Below, piece after piece: positions 32,739 through 42,900 of a DNA stretch of 46,433 bases. How positions within the stretch are numbered: the stretch's first letter is position 1; the number at the start of each line of letters is the position of its first letter. The translations under genes were made by a program, and so were the position numbers. The stretch comes from Thermodesulfovibrionia bacterium (GTDB lineage: Bacteria; Nitrospirota; Thermodesulfovibrionia; UBA6902): NCBI GenBank assembly GCA_030646035.1, contig JAUSMY010000030.1, positions 1 through 46,433 on the forward strand. The letters run 5' to 3'. The notes beneath the pieces are model-generated. The model saw nothing but the letters and a program-made list of their open reading frames with translations. It did no database searches and was not told the DNA's origin.

Positions 32739-35700
32739 TCACTTCTCAGCCGCTGTTATCCTCTTTAACCTGCTGACCATTTCCTTAAAAGAGATGTTCT
32801 GGTTGAAATTTATCACATTTACCTTGGGCGGCAGAAGGCTCCCTTTGACAAGATATATCTTACCCCCCCCGTCTTCGATACCGATGAGCCGGAGATTATC
32901 GTTCTTCAGATAAGCCCTGAACCCTATCTTTTCATATCCGTACTCTTTGAAAAGCTGATATATCCCCTTGTCAAGTATGGATGTTGATGTGCCGGTCCCG
33001 AGGATCGATATCTTTTTCAGCGCCTCTACGCTTATCTTCTGCTTGACCCCTTTCTTTTTATATGTCTCAAGCGACGCCCTGAAATGTTCAGCCTCTCCGT
33101 TAACTATTACAAGCTCGCTTATTTCACCGCGCATGATACCGGAAATATGCCCGAAATCAAAAGTGCCTGTCAGCTTGCCAAGGTCAATCTCATCGAATTT
33201 AATTCCGGCCTTCAGTGAAGATGCAAGGCTGAAGACATTGTCTGCGGACAGGTCATATAATTTCATTCTTCCGCCAAAGAGCTCAAGCGTCATCTCTCCT
33301 TCTGTAAATAGAGTATTGTTTGAGAAAAGGGCCTTAGGGATAGCCCCTGAGATGTTTCCGCGAAACTTCGGCAACTCAAGTGCAACACTCGCTTTTTCAA
33401 GGTCGATATCTTTAATGTCAACCGAGAGAAGCAGTTGTTGTGTCTTTCCGAAGATGCTGCCGTATGAGATGTTCTTCAATATAACCTCTCCTCCATACAG
33501 CGGTACTCTCACATCGTCTTTTAGAATGATGTCATTCTGCCAGATTGAAGGCGATAGCGCAATATCATTTAACTTGAGCGTAGACCATGAAAGGTCTTTG
33601 ATCATTATCGTGCCGAAATTTTTTACTTTCTCTTTATGGAGCGGTTCAGGATAGGCGAGATTCACAGGGAGTGATATCTGAACGCCACTGATATGATTTT
33701 CTTTGGCCTCGGCAGATATATCCATGTCATCAACGTGCAGATCTCCATTTATAGTAAAGCTTTCTTTCGTTCCTTTGACATTAAGATCCGTGTAACTTCT
33801 CCCGCTGACTTTAAGACGGGAGAGAATGGGGACCTGCTCCTGAAAGGTTTCCCGCACAAAGAAATTATAGGCCTCACTGTTTGATATGCCTCCAGCTTGC
33901 AAAGATGCGTCAAAGTATGGGGTCTTTGAAATATCCGATATCGTACCGGACAAAACAACTTCTCCTATGCCGTGGAGTCCTGTCTTTGCTTTTATAATAT
34001 GCAGGGTATCACTCTTCCAGTCATATGTTCCTGAAGCAGAAAGAGCAATCGGCCTGTCTTTGAAACTGCCGTAGAACTTGTCCGCAAGGAGTTCAAAGCC
34101 GACTGCACCGGCCTCTGCTGAAAAAGAAACCGTGCCGTCCTGCAGAAAAGACTCAAATTCTGCTGAAGCCTTCATTTGAATGCCTTCGCAAATCACGGAG
34201 CCATCTGCAGAAGATAGTCCGGAATTTGTAAATTCGCCACTTGTAATGCCCGATATATGAGACGCATTATTTTTCGGAATAACTATTTTTCCTGTCATGT
34301 GCAGCGCTCCTGTTCCTGAAATAGTGTAGCCCTTTTCTGTGAAAATATTGTGAGGAAATGCCCGTGATACTTCTTCAATGTCAACAGAGTTATAGTTCAG
34401 GTCTGCATTAATTGTGATCGGCTCGGATGTTGAAATTTCTGCTGAAGCAGCAAGTCCCTTAAAAAACCCGGCATTGATCAAGAAGTTCTTTCCCTTAAAC
34501 ATATGCCCGGTGATATCTCCTTCTATTCCGCCTTTGATAAGTATGTTCTTCTCGGTAAAATACTTTTTACCGTTACGGGAAACAGTCGCGCTGCCTGCCT
34601 GTATCAAGGCCTGTTTTATAAGCAGAGAACTTCCCTGATATTCAAAAGGGAGCCTTACCAAAAAAGCCTGAACGGTAGTATTCCCGACAGACAGCGTTTT
34701 GCCCTGAAGATCAACCACTCCCTGAATCTGCGGCACAGTATAACTGCCTGATACGGTCACATCTGCGCTGACAGTTCCATCCGCATCTCCTTTTGCAAGC
34801 CATACTGCTTCCGGAGCGTACAGCAGGCCCTTTATCTTTTCCAGAGGTATGCTTTTTATGTTCGCCGTAATGCGCATATCAGGAGTCCCGGCGCTTAAAA
34901 GCCCGATGGTTCCTTTGGCTTTCAGGATGTTCAGCTCTGCAAGGTCGGCAGAAGCAGACTCTATCTCTGCGGAATCAATGCTCGGGCGATACCTGCCCTT
35001 TGCCGATATTTTCAAAGGCGAGTCCCCCAGGTTTATCCCAAGAGTTTCAGAGCTAAAAGATAAATTATCAATAAGCGCCTCTGCCTGCAATACCATATCA
35101 TTTCCTTTATCTTCTCTTTCCATATCCATATTCAAACTGCAAGTCCCCTTTAACTGAGCAAGCTTGAGCAATGACAAGGGATATTTCGCAGATGCGCTCT
35201 TGAGGTCTATTGGTGATACATCGATCTTTATCTTTTTAAAATCGAATGTCTTCATGTCTATCTCTGACGCGAGGGACACGGTTGTATTGAGGCCGCTGAT
35301 GAACGCCCTCCCCTGCAAGTCGCCATACTGCCCGTCCGGCTGTCTTATAAGGGTGAGAGTTGCAGGGCTGATATGCAGAGGTTCACTGTCTTCATAGTTG
35401 ACCGTCACATCAGCTTCGCTGACAGCCAGGGTGTTGAATGTAAAAGGCAGGGAGGTCTTGCCGCGCGGCTCTTTTTTCAGGGTAACGGTCATCTCCGGAT
35501 CTCTGAGGATAAGGCCTTCAATGTTCTTTTTAAGCAGGCCTTTAAGAGTGAATCGAATCTCAACATACGGCACTGAAAGATGGAAGCGGTCTTTCTCTTT
35601 TTCAACAGACAGGCGTTCAATTACAACACGGTTTCTTTCCGGAATGGAAATAGAGCCTATCTCAACGCGCATCCCCGTGAGCCTGCCTGCATAGACTGCA

Positions 35701-35822
35701 ACGGCTTTCAAGAATGCGGGGCTGGTTACAAAGAGAGAGAGTAATATAGAGATGGTGACAGCAACTGTGAGAAGTGCGAGCAGGAATTTATTTCTGCCGG
35801 AAAGCGGTTTTATATTGAACAA
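32739..35822 (-). CDS. ydbH: YdbH-like AsmA-superfamily intermembrane protein
   Basis: A 1027-residue protein with one N-terminal membrane helix (FLLALLTVAVTISILLSLFVT), then a long beta-rich periplasmic part with AsmA/TamB-like repeats. The C-terminal region (FNQNISFKEMVSRLKRI) matches the YdbH end that binds YnbE. In E. coli, YdbH with YhdP and TamB moves phospholipids to the outer membrane. Its start is TTG at 35822 with GGAAGG upstream, just inside the intergenic region. The YnbE/YdbL-like lipoprotein gene follows 107 bases downstream on the same strand, supporting the assignment. Confidence 0.82.
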   Translation of the reverse strand: MFNIKPLSGRNKFLLALLTVAVTISILLSLFVTSPAFLKAVAVYAGRLTGMRVEIGSISIPERNRVVIERLSVEKEKDRFHLSVPYVEIRFTLKGLLKKNIEGLILRDPEMTVTLKKEPRGKTSLPFTFNTLAVSEADVTVNYEDSEPLHISPATLTLIRQPDGQYGDLQGRAFISGLNTTVSLASEIDMKTFDFKKIKIDVSPIDLKSASAKYPLSLLKLAQLKGTCSLNMDMEREDKGNDMVLQAEALIDNLSFSSETLGINLGDSPLKISAKGRYRPSIDSAEIESASADLAELNILKAKGTIGLLSAGTPDMRITANIKSIPLEKIKGLLYAPEAVWLAKGDADGTVSADVTVSGSYTVPQIQGVVDLQGKTLSVGNTTVQAFLVRLPFEYQGSSLLIKQALIQAGSATVSRNGKKYFTEKNILIKGGIEGDITGHMFKGKNFLINAGFFKGLAASAEISTSEPITINADLNYNSVDIEEVSRAFPHNIFTEKGYTISGTGALHMTGKIVIPKNNASHISGITSGEFTNSGLSSADGSVICEGIQMKASAEFESFLQDGTVSFSAEAGAVGFELLADKFYGSFKDRPIALSASGTYDWKSDTLHIIKAKTGLHGIGEVVLSGTISDISKTPYFDASLQAGGISNSEAYNFFVRETFQEQVPILSRLKVSGRSYTDLNVKGTKESFTINGDLHVDDMDISAEAKENHISGVQISLPVNLAYPEPLHKEKVKNFGTIMIKDLSWSTLKLNDIALSPSIWQNDIILKDDVRVPLYGGEVILKNISYGSIFGKTQQLLLSVDIKDIDLEKASVALELPKFRGNISGAIPKALFSNNTLFTEGEMTLELFGGRMKLYDLSADNVFSLASSLKAGIKFDEIDLGKLTGTFDFGHISGIMRGEISELVIVNGEAEHFRASLETYKKKGVKQKISVEALKKISILGTGTSTSILDKGIYQLFKEYGYEKIGFRAYLKNDNLRLIGIEDGGGKIYLVKGSLLPPKVNVINFNQNISFKEMVSRLKRITAAEK

Positions 35823-35944
35823 TGCTTCCTTCCCTCAAAATAGTAGGACTGTAATTAAAGATAAGGATTATTCTGGACTGTATAGTTTTTGTATAGTAGA
35901 CAGCGGAGAAAAAAAAGGCAAGCCATTTGCGGTTAGTCTCTTAT

Positions 35945-38900
35945 TTACTGGATTATTACATTTTCCATTGTTACTACGCCGTCACTTATGGTCACATTGC
36001 CGTTTATGACCGTCTTGCCGGTTGTTGGATTGAAATCGCAGTCATATCCGCCTCTGAGCGTTATAGTCTTGTTTGTGTTGAATATAAGGTTTTCATTGAA
36101 TGTGTCATCCTGGAAATGTATGTCATCTCCTTCTGATGAGTCATCATATGCTGGCTGGAGAGATGTGTAATATGAATTTGCCGAGCCTATGACCCTTACA
36201 GGCGACAGGCATGATGTGGCACTTATATAGTTCAGCCTTGTCAGTGAATTAGTGCTGCCGTCTGAATCTGTGACTGTAAGCTTTACGGAGTATTCGCCTG
36301 TACCTGCATATTCATATGAAGGGTTTAATAATGTTGAGTCAACAGAGCCGTTATTGTCAAAGTCCCATTCGTATGTAAGCGGCGTGTCATTCCCTGTTGA
36401 GCTGTTTGTGAATGTTACTGTAAGCGGCGCTCTGCCGCTTGTCGGGTTGCCGGTAAATTCTGCTGTCGGTGAAGTATCAGATATCACCGCTGTTGTTGTA
36501 GCCTCCGATGTTGCGGCCATAGCATCAGTTACCCTCAGTTTGACGGTATATGTGCCTTGCTGTGCGTATGTATGACTCTGTGAAGATGATGCTGAACTGT
36601 AGTCATATGTTCCGTTGTTGTCTATATCCCATTCGTAAGTAGAGATATTGTTATTCGGGTCGCTTGAGGCTGAACCGTTAAGAGGTACAGAGTTTCCCTC
36701 TATGGCAGCATAAGGCCCGCCTGCGTCTGCTGTGGGCGGGCTGTTAAGAACTTCTAAATCTGCCTGAATACTCGTTTGAGGGGCAGCCGGGTCATTTGAG
36801 TTGACCACTATACTGGATGTGTAACTGCCGATGTCAAGGCCTACGGAACTGTATGTGACTGTCAGGTCTGCCGAGCCTCCCGGAGGTATTGTGCCTGATG
36901 TGATATCCGGTGCCAGCCATTCCGGCAGTGATGAGAAGAGGACGGCAAGGTTGTTGTGGAGATATGAGGTGTTGTAAGCGACCTGCAGCCCGTCAGAACC
37001 ATCCGCATTCTCAATGCCTACGGTTGAGCTGTTAAGGGACATTGAGCTGCGGAACTCTTTATACTGTATCTTTATGTCTCCGTTGGAATTCAGAATGACC
37101 TGTGAATCAACACTACCGGAGCCTGCGTATTCACCGTAATTATTAAATTGGACAACAAGTTTGCTGCTGTCTATGGTTTTGTAATATACATGTGAGCTGC
37201 CGCTGTATGGGTAGAGGTCGTCCCACATCCAGGCGATCATATTGTTGTAAGCATCTGCAAGAGGGATTGAGTAGTTCATTAATGTATAGTAATGTGCATC
37301 AAAGCTTATAAGGCCGTTTGACTGGACATAGAACTGTGCCTGGTTGTTGCCGTAATAATCAAAGTTAAAGCCTACAGGGAAGGGCCCTGCATAGCTATCA
37401 TCACTGAGACCGGATATTTCAGTTCCTGTTGCTGATATATCTATCCAATCAAAGACAGGGCCGCCTGCTTCATCAGAGTCGCTCCATTGGTAACCGTAGC
37501 TGTCCGGCCCGCCAAAACCTTGAGTTACAGGAGGCACGGGGAGAGTGCTGTCTTCGGTTTTGTTGATTTCTATATAAGATGATACAGCAGGCACGGCATT
37601 GCTGCCGGCATTTATTCCTATCACATTCTGAATGCTTAAATTGAAGGTAAGATCCTCTCCTCCATCATTATGCAGTCTCAACACTCTTGTAGTCTCGAGC
37701 CCCGGCATCATAGAGACAAGCGGCATAACGGCAGGATCGGCTCGCAGGATCGGGGGTATAGGCGTTGTTACTTCAACTGTATTTGAGATGCCTGAGGTCT
37801 GGCTGGAATTGTCAAGAACCTTAATACCTATCCAGTAGTGAGTCTGAGGGAGCAGGGTATTTATAGTGAATGTCTCGGTGCTGCCCGGGTCAGAAGGTGA
37901 CGGCTCTCCTGCGGCCTGTGCGGCTGTATCCCATGAGGCTGCATCAAGGAGCGCTGTGCTGTATCTTATATCATATGAACTTGCACGGCCTGCGCTTCCA
38001 TCATCGCCAACAGCCGTCCACTGAAGCGATGCAGATGTGCTTCCAAAACTCGTTACGATCAGGCTGGCGATATCATCAGGCGGACAGCAATCAGGCATGA
38101 CTGTTAATGAAACAGGCATTACCTGAACCGGATTTACAGGGTCGTTTGAGGTAATGGTGATTTCTGCTCCATAGCCGCCGCTGGCCTTTGCGGTTGAATT
38201 AAGATCTATAGAAAGGTCGATGGAGAAACCCGGCTCTATAGTGCCTGTAATATTTCCTGATAGACGGATCCAGTCATACCCGGCAAGCTGCAGGGCTTTT
38301 AATGCATTAAGCCTGCCCCCTGTCACCGTAATGCCGCTTAGTGAAGATACAGGATCTGCGCTATCCATGATTATTGACTTGATCTGCAGTGCGCTGAGTG
38401 AAGGGTTGAACCCTTTTAGGAGCGCTGCTACTCCGGATACATGCGGGGTAGCCATGGATGTTCCGCTGATAGTGTTATAGCTGTTATTCGGATAGGTGCT
38501 CAGTATGCTGACCCCGGGTGCGCCTAGGTCAACAGTGGCAGCTCCGTAATTTGAGAAGCTAGCAATGAGGTCATTATGGTCCGTAGCTGCAATAGAGAGA
38601 ATATTTGGGAGATCATAGTTGGATGGGTAATTCGGCGATGTGTCTGTATTGAGGCCATCGTTGCCGGCAGCTGCTACGAAGAGAACATTATTGTCATTTG
38701 CATAGCGGATCGCATCTTCAAGGGCTGTGGAGTAACCGCCTCCGCCCCAGCTGTTGCTCAGGATATCTGCACCGTTGTTGACCGCGTAGAGTATTGAGCT
38801 TATTGCATCTGTTGTAGAGCCTGAACCGCTGTCATCCAGGAATTTCACAGCCATAAGCTTTACTGACTGGTTGACCCCGACAACCCCTGTCCCGTTGCTG

Positions 38901-41434
38901 CCGACAGCGCCGATAGTGCCGGCACAGTGTGTACCGTGATGGTTGCCGTCCATGGGGTTTGAGTCACCATAAGCAAAGTCATAGCCGTAAATGTCATCGA
39001 TATATCCGTTAGCGTCATCATCAATGCCGTTGCCGGCTGTCTCATTAACGTTCGTCCACATATTGGCGGCGAGATCCTGGTGGTTGTAATCAATACCGGT
39101 ATCAATAACTGCAACCACCACATCAGAACTGCCCGTGAACATATCCCATGCCTCAGGAGCATCAATGTCTGCGTCAGCCTGGCCGCCTGTCTGTCCGGTA
39201 TTATTAAGCCCCCATAACTGGCTGTAACTCGGGTCATTCGGGGTGCTGGAGATAGTATAGATATAGTTTGGCTCGGCATATAACACATCCGGATCAGCAG
39301 AGAGAGTTGCGATATCATTAATATGGGCGTTTAAACTCTTTTTAGGCATTTCCCATACTTCCATATCCAGCTTTTCAAACTTATGTTTCAATTTTGCGCC
39401 GGCATTTTTTCTGTGTAGGGATTTAGACTTATTTAATTTGGATTCGGACTTAAACCTTACTATTATTTCACCGGGAACATAATCAACCCCTTCAGGTATG
39501 TTCTGTATAAAAGAGACCTTCTCTGTGCGATAGGTTGATGTGCTCATGATGCCTGCCGGAGTTAGTGTCTCTGATAAGGATACGCTGTATGTCAGTGTGT
39601 CGCCTCCGGTATTAGATAAAGTCAGTGTGTGTGAAGATATCCCCCCCTCAACAAGGGTGTCAGATACCGATGAAGGACTGATTTGCAGAATAGGTGCAGC
39701 GACAGTAGCGGAAGAGGCAATATTTGATACAGCTGAGATAAGCCCTAAGTCATCTGTAACCTTAACAGCAAAATAGTAGGTTGTTGAAGCGCTCAGGCCT
39801 GTTATCAGGAAGCTCTCTGGACTGCCGGGGCCTCCAGGAGCAGGTTCTCCATCTGTCTGTATCGCCGTCCCCCAGTTGGCCTCTGTTATAGTCTCTGTAC
39901 TATAGCGGATATCGTAGGATCCTGCGGCGACACCTGTAGAGCCATTGTCAGCAACAGCTGTCCAGTTCAGCAGCATGGACTCAAAAGTGGCATTTGATGC
40001 TGACAGGTCATTAACAGGATCAGGCGGTGTGATATCAGGTATCACGGTCATACTTGCAGAGACGGTTATGAGGGGGATTGCAGGGTCATTGGATGTAACT
40101 GAAATATCTGCTGAATAATCACCGGAGTTCATATTTGCAGCATCATATGTCATTATGACCTGCTGTGAACTGCCAGCAGGGATCACACCTGAACTTATAT
40201 CAAATGAGAGCCAGGGCAGGGTGCTTCCTGAAAAATTTATTGCCAGATCAAATGCCAGATTACTGCCGCCGTCATTAAACATGGTAAGCAGCTCGTCAGC
40301 TGTGCGGTTCTGCTCAAGTATCACAATAGGCATTGTGGATGGTTCAATACGTAAAACAGGCGGAACAATACCGACCTCTGTCAGGCTGTTAGTATATCTG
40401 AGGTTTGTATTAGTAGCATCATAATAGCTGATATGCATTTTATCCGATGAGTCTATTGCTATGGAGGTGTACATGCCTACAGCCACTGTGCTGTCCACTG
40501 TAGTTGTCACCCATGAGCCTGATGCATTCGTCGCATACTTGAGATCCCCATTACTACCATCATCATAGCTGATATGCATTTTGCCTGATGAGTCTATAGC
40601 TATTGAAGAGTAGGAGCCTACATACCCTGTGCTGTCCACTGCAGTTGTCACCCATGAGCCTGATGCATTTGTCGCATACTTGAGGTCTAAATTAGTACCA
40701 TCATAATAGCTGATATGCATTTTATCCGATGAGTCTATTGCTATGGAAGTGTAGGATCTTACATACCCTGTGCTGTCCACTGTAGTTGTCACCCATGAGC
40801 CTGATGCATTTGTCGCATACTTGAGGTCTGAATTAGTAACATCATAATAGCTAATATGCATTTTATCCGATGAGTCTATTGCTATGGAGGTGTAGGCGCC
40901 TACATAGCCTGAGCTGTCCACTGTAGTTGTCACCCAAGAACCGGAGGCATTTGTCGCATACTTGAGGTTTGAATTGGTTATATCAAAATAGCTGATATGT
41001 ATTTTGCCTGATGAGTCTATCGCTATGGAGGTGTAGGAGCCTACATACCCTGTGCTGTCCACTGTAGTTGTCACCCATGAGCCTGATGCATTTGTCGCAT
41101 ACTTGAGGTCTAAATTAGTAACATCATAATAGCTGATATGGACTTTACCCGATGAGTCTATCGCTATGGAGGTGTAGTAACCTACAGTTCCTGAGCTGTC
41201 CACTGTGGTTGTCACCCATGAGCCTGATGCATTTGTCGTATACTTGAGGTCTAAATTAGTAACATCATTATAGCTGATATGCATTTTATCCAATGAGTCT
41301 ATTGCTATTGAGGTGTAATAGCCTACATCTCCAACACTATCCACTGTTTGAATCGTCCACACAGCAGATGCGCTTGAAGGAAGCAGGATGAATATTGATA
41401 AAAGGATTAATATGAGGAGTGCGGTTCTTTTCAA
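35945..41434 (-). CDS. Giant secreted subtilisin-family protease with N-terminal propeller, FN3 and PKD domains
   Basis: A 1829-residue secreted protein. Signal peptide 1-24. Residues about 26-350 hold seven 47-residue repeats (consensus SIAIDSSGKMHISYYD), likely a seven-bladed beta-propeller. Then come an immunoglobulin-like domain and an FN3 domain, and then an inhibitory propeptide (VPGEIIVRFKSE, to about residue 745). The S8 protease domain has Asp778 in VIDTGIDYNH, His833 in HGTHCAG and Ser993 in SGTSMATPHVSG, so the triad is intact. FN3, a beta-sandwich, and two PKD domains (near 1566 and 1653) follow. The C terminus carries a GGYDCDFNPTTG / NGNVTIS repeat-type ending. Placing the propeptide after an N-terminal propeller is unusual. 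Confidence 0.92.
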   Translation of the reverse strand: MKRTALLILILLSIFILLPSSASAVWTIQTVDSVGDVGYYTSIAIDSLDKMHISYNDVTNLDLKYTTNASGSWVTTTVDSSGTVGYYTSIAIDSSGKVHISYYDVTNLDLKYATNASGSWVTTTVDSTGYVGSYTSIAIDSSGKIHISYFDITNSNLKYATNASGSWVTTTVDSSGYVGAYTSIAIDSSDKMHISYYDVTNSDLKYATNASGSWVTTTVDSTGYVRSYTSIAIDSSDKMHISYYDGTNLDLKYATNASGSWVTTAVDSTGYVGSYSSIAIDSSGKMHISYDDGSNGDLKYATNASGSWVTTTVDSTVAVGMYTSIAIDSSDKMHISYYDATNTNLRYTNSLTEVGIVPPVLRIEPSTMPIVILEQNRTADELLTMFNDGGSNLAFDLAINFSGSTLPWLSFDISSGVIPAGSSQQVIMTYDAANMNSGDYSADISVTSNDPAIPLITVSASMTVIPDITPPDPVNDLSASNATFESMLLNWTAVADNGSTGVAAGSYDIRYSTETITEANWGTAIQTDGEPAPGGPGSPESFLITGLSASTTYYFAVKVTDDLGLISAVSNIASSATVAAPILQISPSSVSDTLVEGGISSHTLTLSNTGGDTLTYSVSLSETLTPAGIMSTSTYRTEKVSFIQNIPEGVDYVPGEIIVRFKSESKLNKSKSLHRKNAGAKLKHKFEKLDMEVWEMPKKSLNAHINDIATLSADPDVLYAEPNYIYTISSTPNDPSYSQLWGLNNTGQTGGQADADIDAPEAWDMFTGSSDVVVAVIDTGIDYNHQDLAANMWTNVNETAGNGIDDDANGYIDDIYGYDFAYGDSNPMDGNHHGTHCAGTIGAVGSNGTGVVGVNQSVKLMAVKFLDDSGSGSTTDAISSILYAVNNGADILSNSWGGGGYSTALEDAIRYANDNNVLFVAAAGNDGLNTDTSPNYPSNYDLPNILSIAATDHNDLIASFSNYGAATVDLGAPGVSILSTYPNNSYNTISGTSMATPHVSGVAALLKGFNPSLSALQIKSIIMDSADPVSSLSGITVTGGRLNALKALQLAGYDWIRLSGNITGTIEPGFSIDLSIDLNSTAKASGGYGAEITITSNDPVNPVQVMPVSLTVMPDCCPPDDIASLIVTSFGSTSASLQWTAVGDDGSAGRASSYDIRYSTALLDAASWDTAAQAAGEPSPSDPGSTETFTINTLLPQTHYWIGIKVLDNSSQTSGISNTVEVTTPIPPILRADPAVMPLVSMMPGLETTRVLRLHNDGGEDLTFNLSIQNVIGINAGSNAVPAVSSYIEINKTEDSTLPVPPVTQGFGGPDSYGYQWSDSDEAGGPVFDWIDISATGTEISGLSDDSYAGPFPVGFNFDYYGNNQAQFYVQSNGLISFDAHYYTLMNYSIPLADAYNNMIAWMWDDLYPYSGSSHVYYKTIDSSKLVVQFNNYGEYAGSGSVDSQVILNSNGDIKIQYKEFRSSMSLNSSTVGIENADGSDGLQVAYNTSYLHNNLAVLFSSLPEWLAPDITSGTIPPGGSADLTVTYSSVGLDIGSYTSSIVVNSNDPAAPQTSIQADLEVLNSPPTADAGGPYAAIEGNSVPLNGSASSDPNNNISTYEWDIDNNGTYDYSSASSSQSHTYAQQGTYTVKLRVTDAMAATSEATTTAVISDTSPTAEFTGNPTSGRAPLTVTFTNSSTGNDTPLTYEWDFDNNGSVDSTLLNPSYEYAGTGEYSVKLTVTDSDGSTNSLTRLNYISATSCLSPVRVIGSANSYYTSLQPAYDDSSEGDDIHFQDDTFNENLIFNTNKTITLRGGYDCDFNPTTGKTVINGNVTISDGVVTMENVIIQ
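40390..41385 (-). repeat. Seven tandem 141-bp repeats inside the protease gene
   Basis: A phrase such as CCCATGAGCCTGATGCATT recurs at 40510, 40651, 40792, 40933 (diverged), 41074 and 41215, always 141 bases apart and in frame. Each unit encodes 47 residues. High DNA identity between units suggests recent amplification. The outermost units are the most diverged. Confidence 0.92.
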
Positions 41435-41618
41435 GGCATTCTCCGGGATGAATAAATTATTATAACTCTGATCAGGTAAAACAGAGCCCCGCTATTGTTA
41501 TCCGGCTATATTTATGAACACAATAACGGTATTAAGCTAATTTGTCAATATAATTCTTTATTGCAAGATTGCGCTAAAATATATATATGCAAACAAGAAG
41601 CAACCTGTATCTAACATG

Positions 41619-41647
41619 TTGCATTGAATTTCAAATTTTGTTATATA
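41619..41647 (+). promoter_or_regulatory. Putative sigma-70 promoter of the two-CW gene
   Basis: TTGCAT (41619-41624), a 17-base spacer and TATATA (41642-41647) precede the ATG at 41676. The rest of 41435-41675, between divergent genes, is AT-rich with no other feature I can support. Confidence 0.5.
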
Positions 41648-41675
41648 TTAATTAAGCCCTCACAATAAGGATTCT

Positions 41676-41975
41676 ATGAAAAAGCGATTAAACTGCTGGG
41701 AACACATGAAATGCGGCCGTCAGCCCGGCGGCGATAAAGTTAAAGAATTAGGCGTATGCCCGGCAACAACCGAGAAGAAGTTTGATACTGTAAATAAGGG
41801 CACAGCCTCCGGCCGTTTTTGCTGGAGCGTTGCAGGCACATATTGCAAAGGAAGGGTGCAGGGTACATTTGCAATGAAATTCGAAGATTGCGCCAACTGC
41901 TCATTTTTTAAACTCGTTAATGATGAAGAAGGCAGGGAGTTTGTCATGTTAGAAAAAAATATCAAGAAAAAATAG
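41676..41975 (+). CDS. Two-CW-motif cysteine-rich protein
   Basis: A 99-residue soluble protein without a signal peptide. It has the paired pattern CWEHMKCGR near residue 7 and CWSVAGTYC near residue 49, with GVCPA and CANCSFFK, eight cysteines in all. These suggest a metal-binding or redox fold (zinc or iron-sulphur). Such two-CW domains occur alone or fused to signalling proteins in deltaproteobacteria and Nitrospirota; their function is unknown. AAGGA lies 6 bases before the ATG. Confidence 0.75.
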   Translation: MKKRLNCWEHMKCGRQPGGDKVKELGVCPATTEKKFDTVNKGTASGRFCWSVAGTYCKGRVQGTFAMKFEDCANCSFFKLVNDEEGREFVMLEKNIKKK

Positions 41976-42134
41976 ATAACGCCCGGCAACAATCTTTTTG
42001 CAATACAATAAACTCAATCCATTTAACCACTATATCCATACGGCGTACATAAAACTTCTGTTGGCACGCTTAGTCAAAGATATCGTATAATAATTTGCAT
42101 AAAAATTATAAATACTTCATAGAGGATAATAATA

Positions 42135-42755
42135 TTGGATATCGATAGAAACAACGCTGAGATGCCGGATATAGAGAGCAGTATTGAAAGCTGTAAGTCT
42201 GAAATGGAAGATGCATGCAAGGAATTCCTGAAGGCTACTGAAGAGTTCGTGTCGGAATGGTATAAGAACATCATCAAGAGCGGGCTTAACGCAAATGCAA
42301 AGACTGCAATTGAAATGGGCGAGGACGGGCTGCGCAAGATAAAGACAGAACTGAATGAGCTTCTTTTAAAACTCCCTGAGCTTGTGGAAAAACATGTCAA
42401 TACAGACAAGTGGCTACATCGCGGGGAACTTCCTGAAGGCTTCAACAGAAGGTTCGGGATAAATCTTGTTAAAGACCTTAGCAATAATCATCTGCGCTAT
42501 TATGTGCAGACCCTTCTCGGTTATGTCGGTGGATTATTGATGAAACACGGCCTTGCCGACAGCAAATGGGAGACAAAGTCAGGCGATGAACTTCCCACCT
42601 ATAAAGTTGCCTGCATTTGGCCTGAAAAGATGGAAAACGCTCTGAGAAAGTATGCCGATTGCTGTGATAAATGGATAAACCTTGCCAATGACCTGACGAA
42701 GATCGAAAAGAAGAAGAGCGAGTCAGAGATCAGTGATCTGTGGGATAAACTGTAA
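42135..42755 (+). CDS. Alpha-helical protein of unknown function
   Basis: A 206-residue soluble protein that is not recognised. It is charged and predicted helical throughout, with likely coiled-coil stretches at about 10-45 and 55-85 and a conserved-looking core YVQTLLGYVGGLLMKHGLAD. It starts with TTG at 42135, supported by AGAGG nine bases upstream. It stands alone between the two-CW gene and ruvX. No membrane segment is visible. Confidence 0.65.
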   Translation: MDIDRNNAEMPDIESSIESCKSEMEDACKEFLKATEEFVSEWYKNIIKSGLNANAKTAIEMGEDGLRKIKTELNELLLKLPELVEKHVNTDKWLHRGELPEGFNRRFGINLVKDLSNNHLRYYVQTLLGYVGGLLMKHGLADSKWETKSGDELPTYKVACIWPEKMENALRKYADCCDKWINLANDLTKIEKKKSESEISDLWDKL

Positions 42756-42900
42756 TTACGGTTATCCCGGCATTTCCAGGCTGATATTTAAGTCCAGACG
42801 GCATACCCGCCCTCTTTATTGAATAGCTAACCTGTTGAAATAATTAATATTTTATAATTGCCAAGTTTACTTTTCCTCATGTTTCTGGCATCCTAATGCA

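Noticed and set aside
38860-39318. A 152-codon open frame on the minus strand inside the protease gene
   Set aside because: It is a shifted frame of the same strand as the subtilase domain, with no ribosome binding site and a composition typical of a shadow frame.
40390-41385. Regularly spaced 141-bp repeats that could suggest a CRISPR-like or satellite array
   Set aside because: They are head-to-tail, in frame, have no unique spacers and encode protein repeats of a secreted protease.
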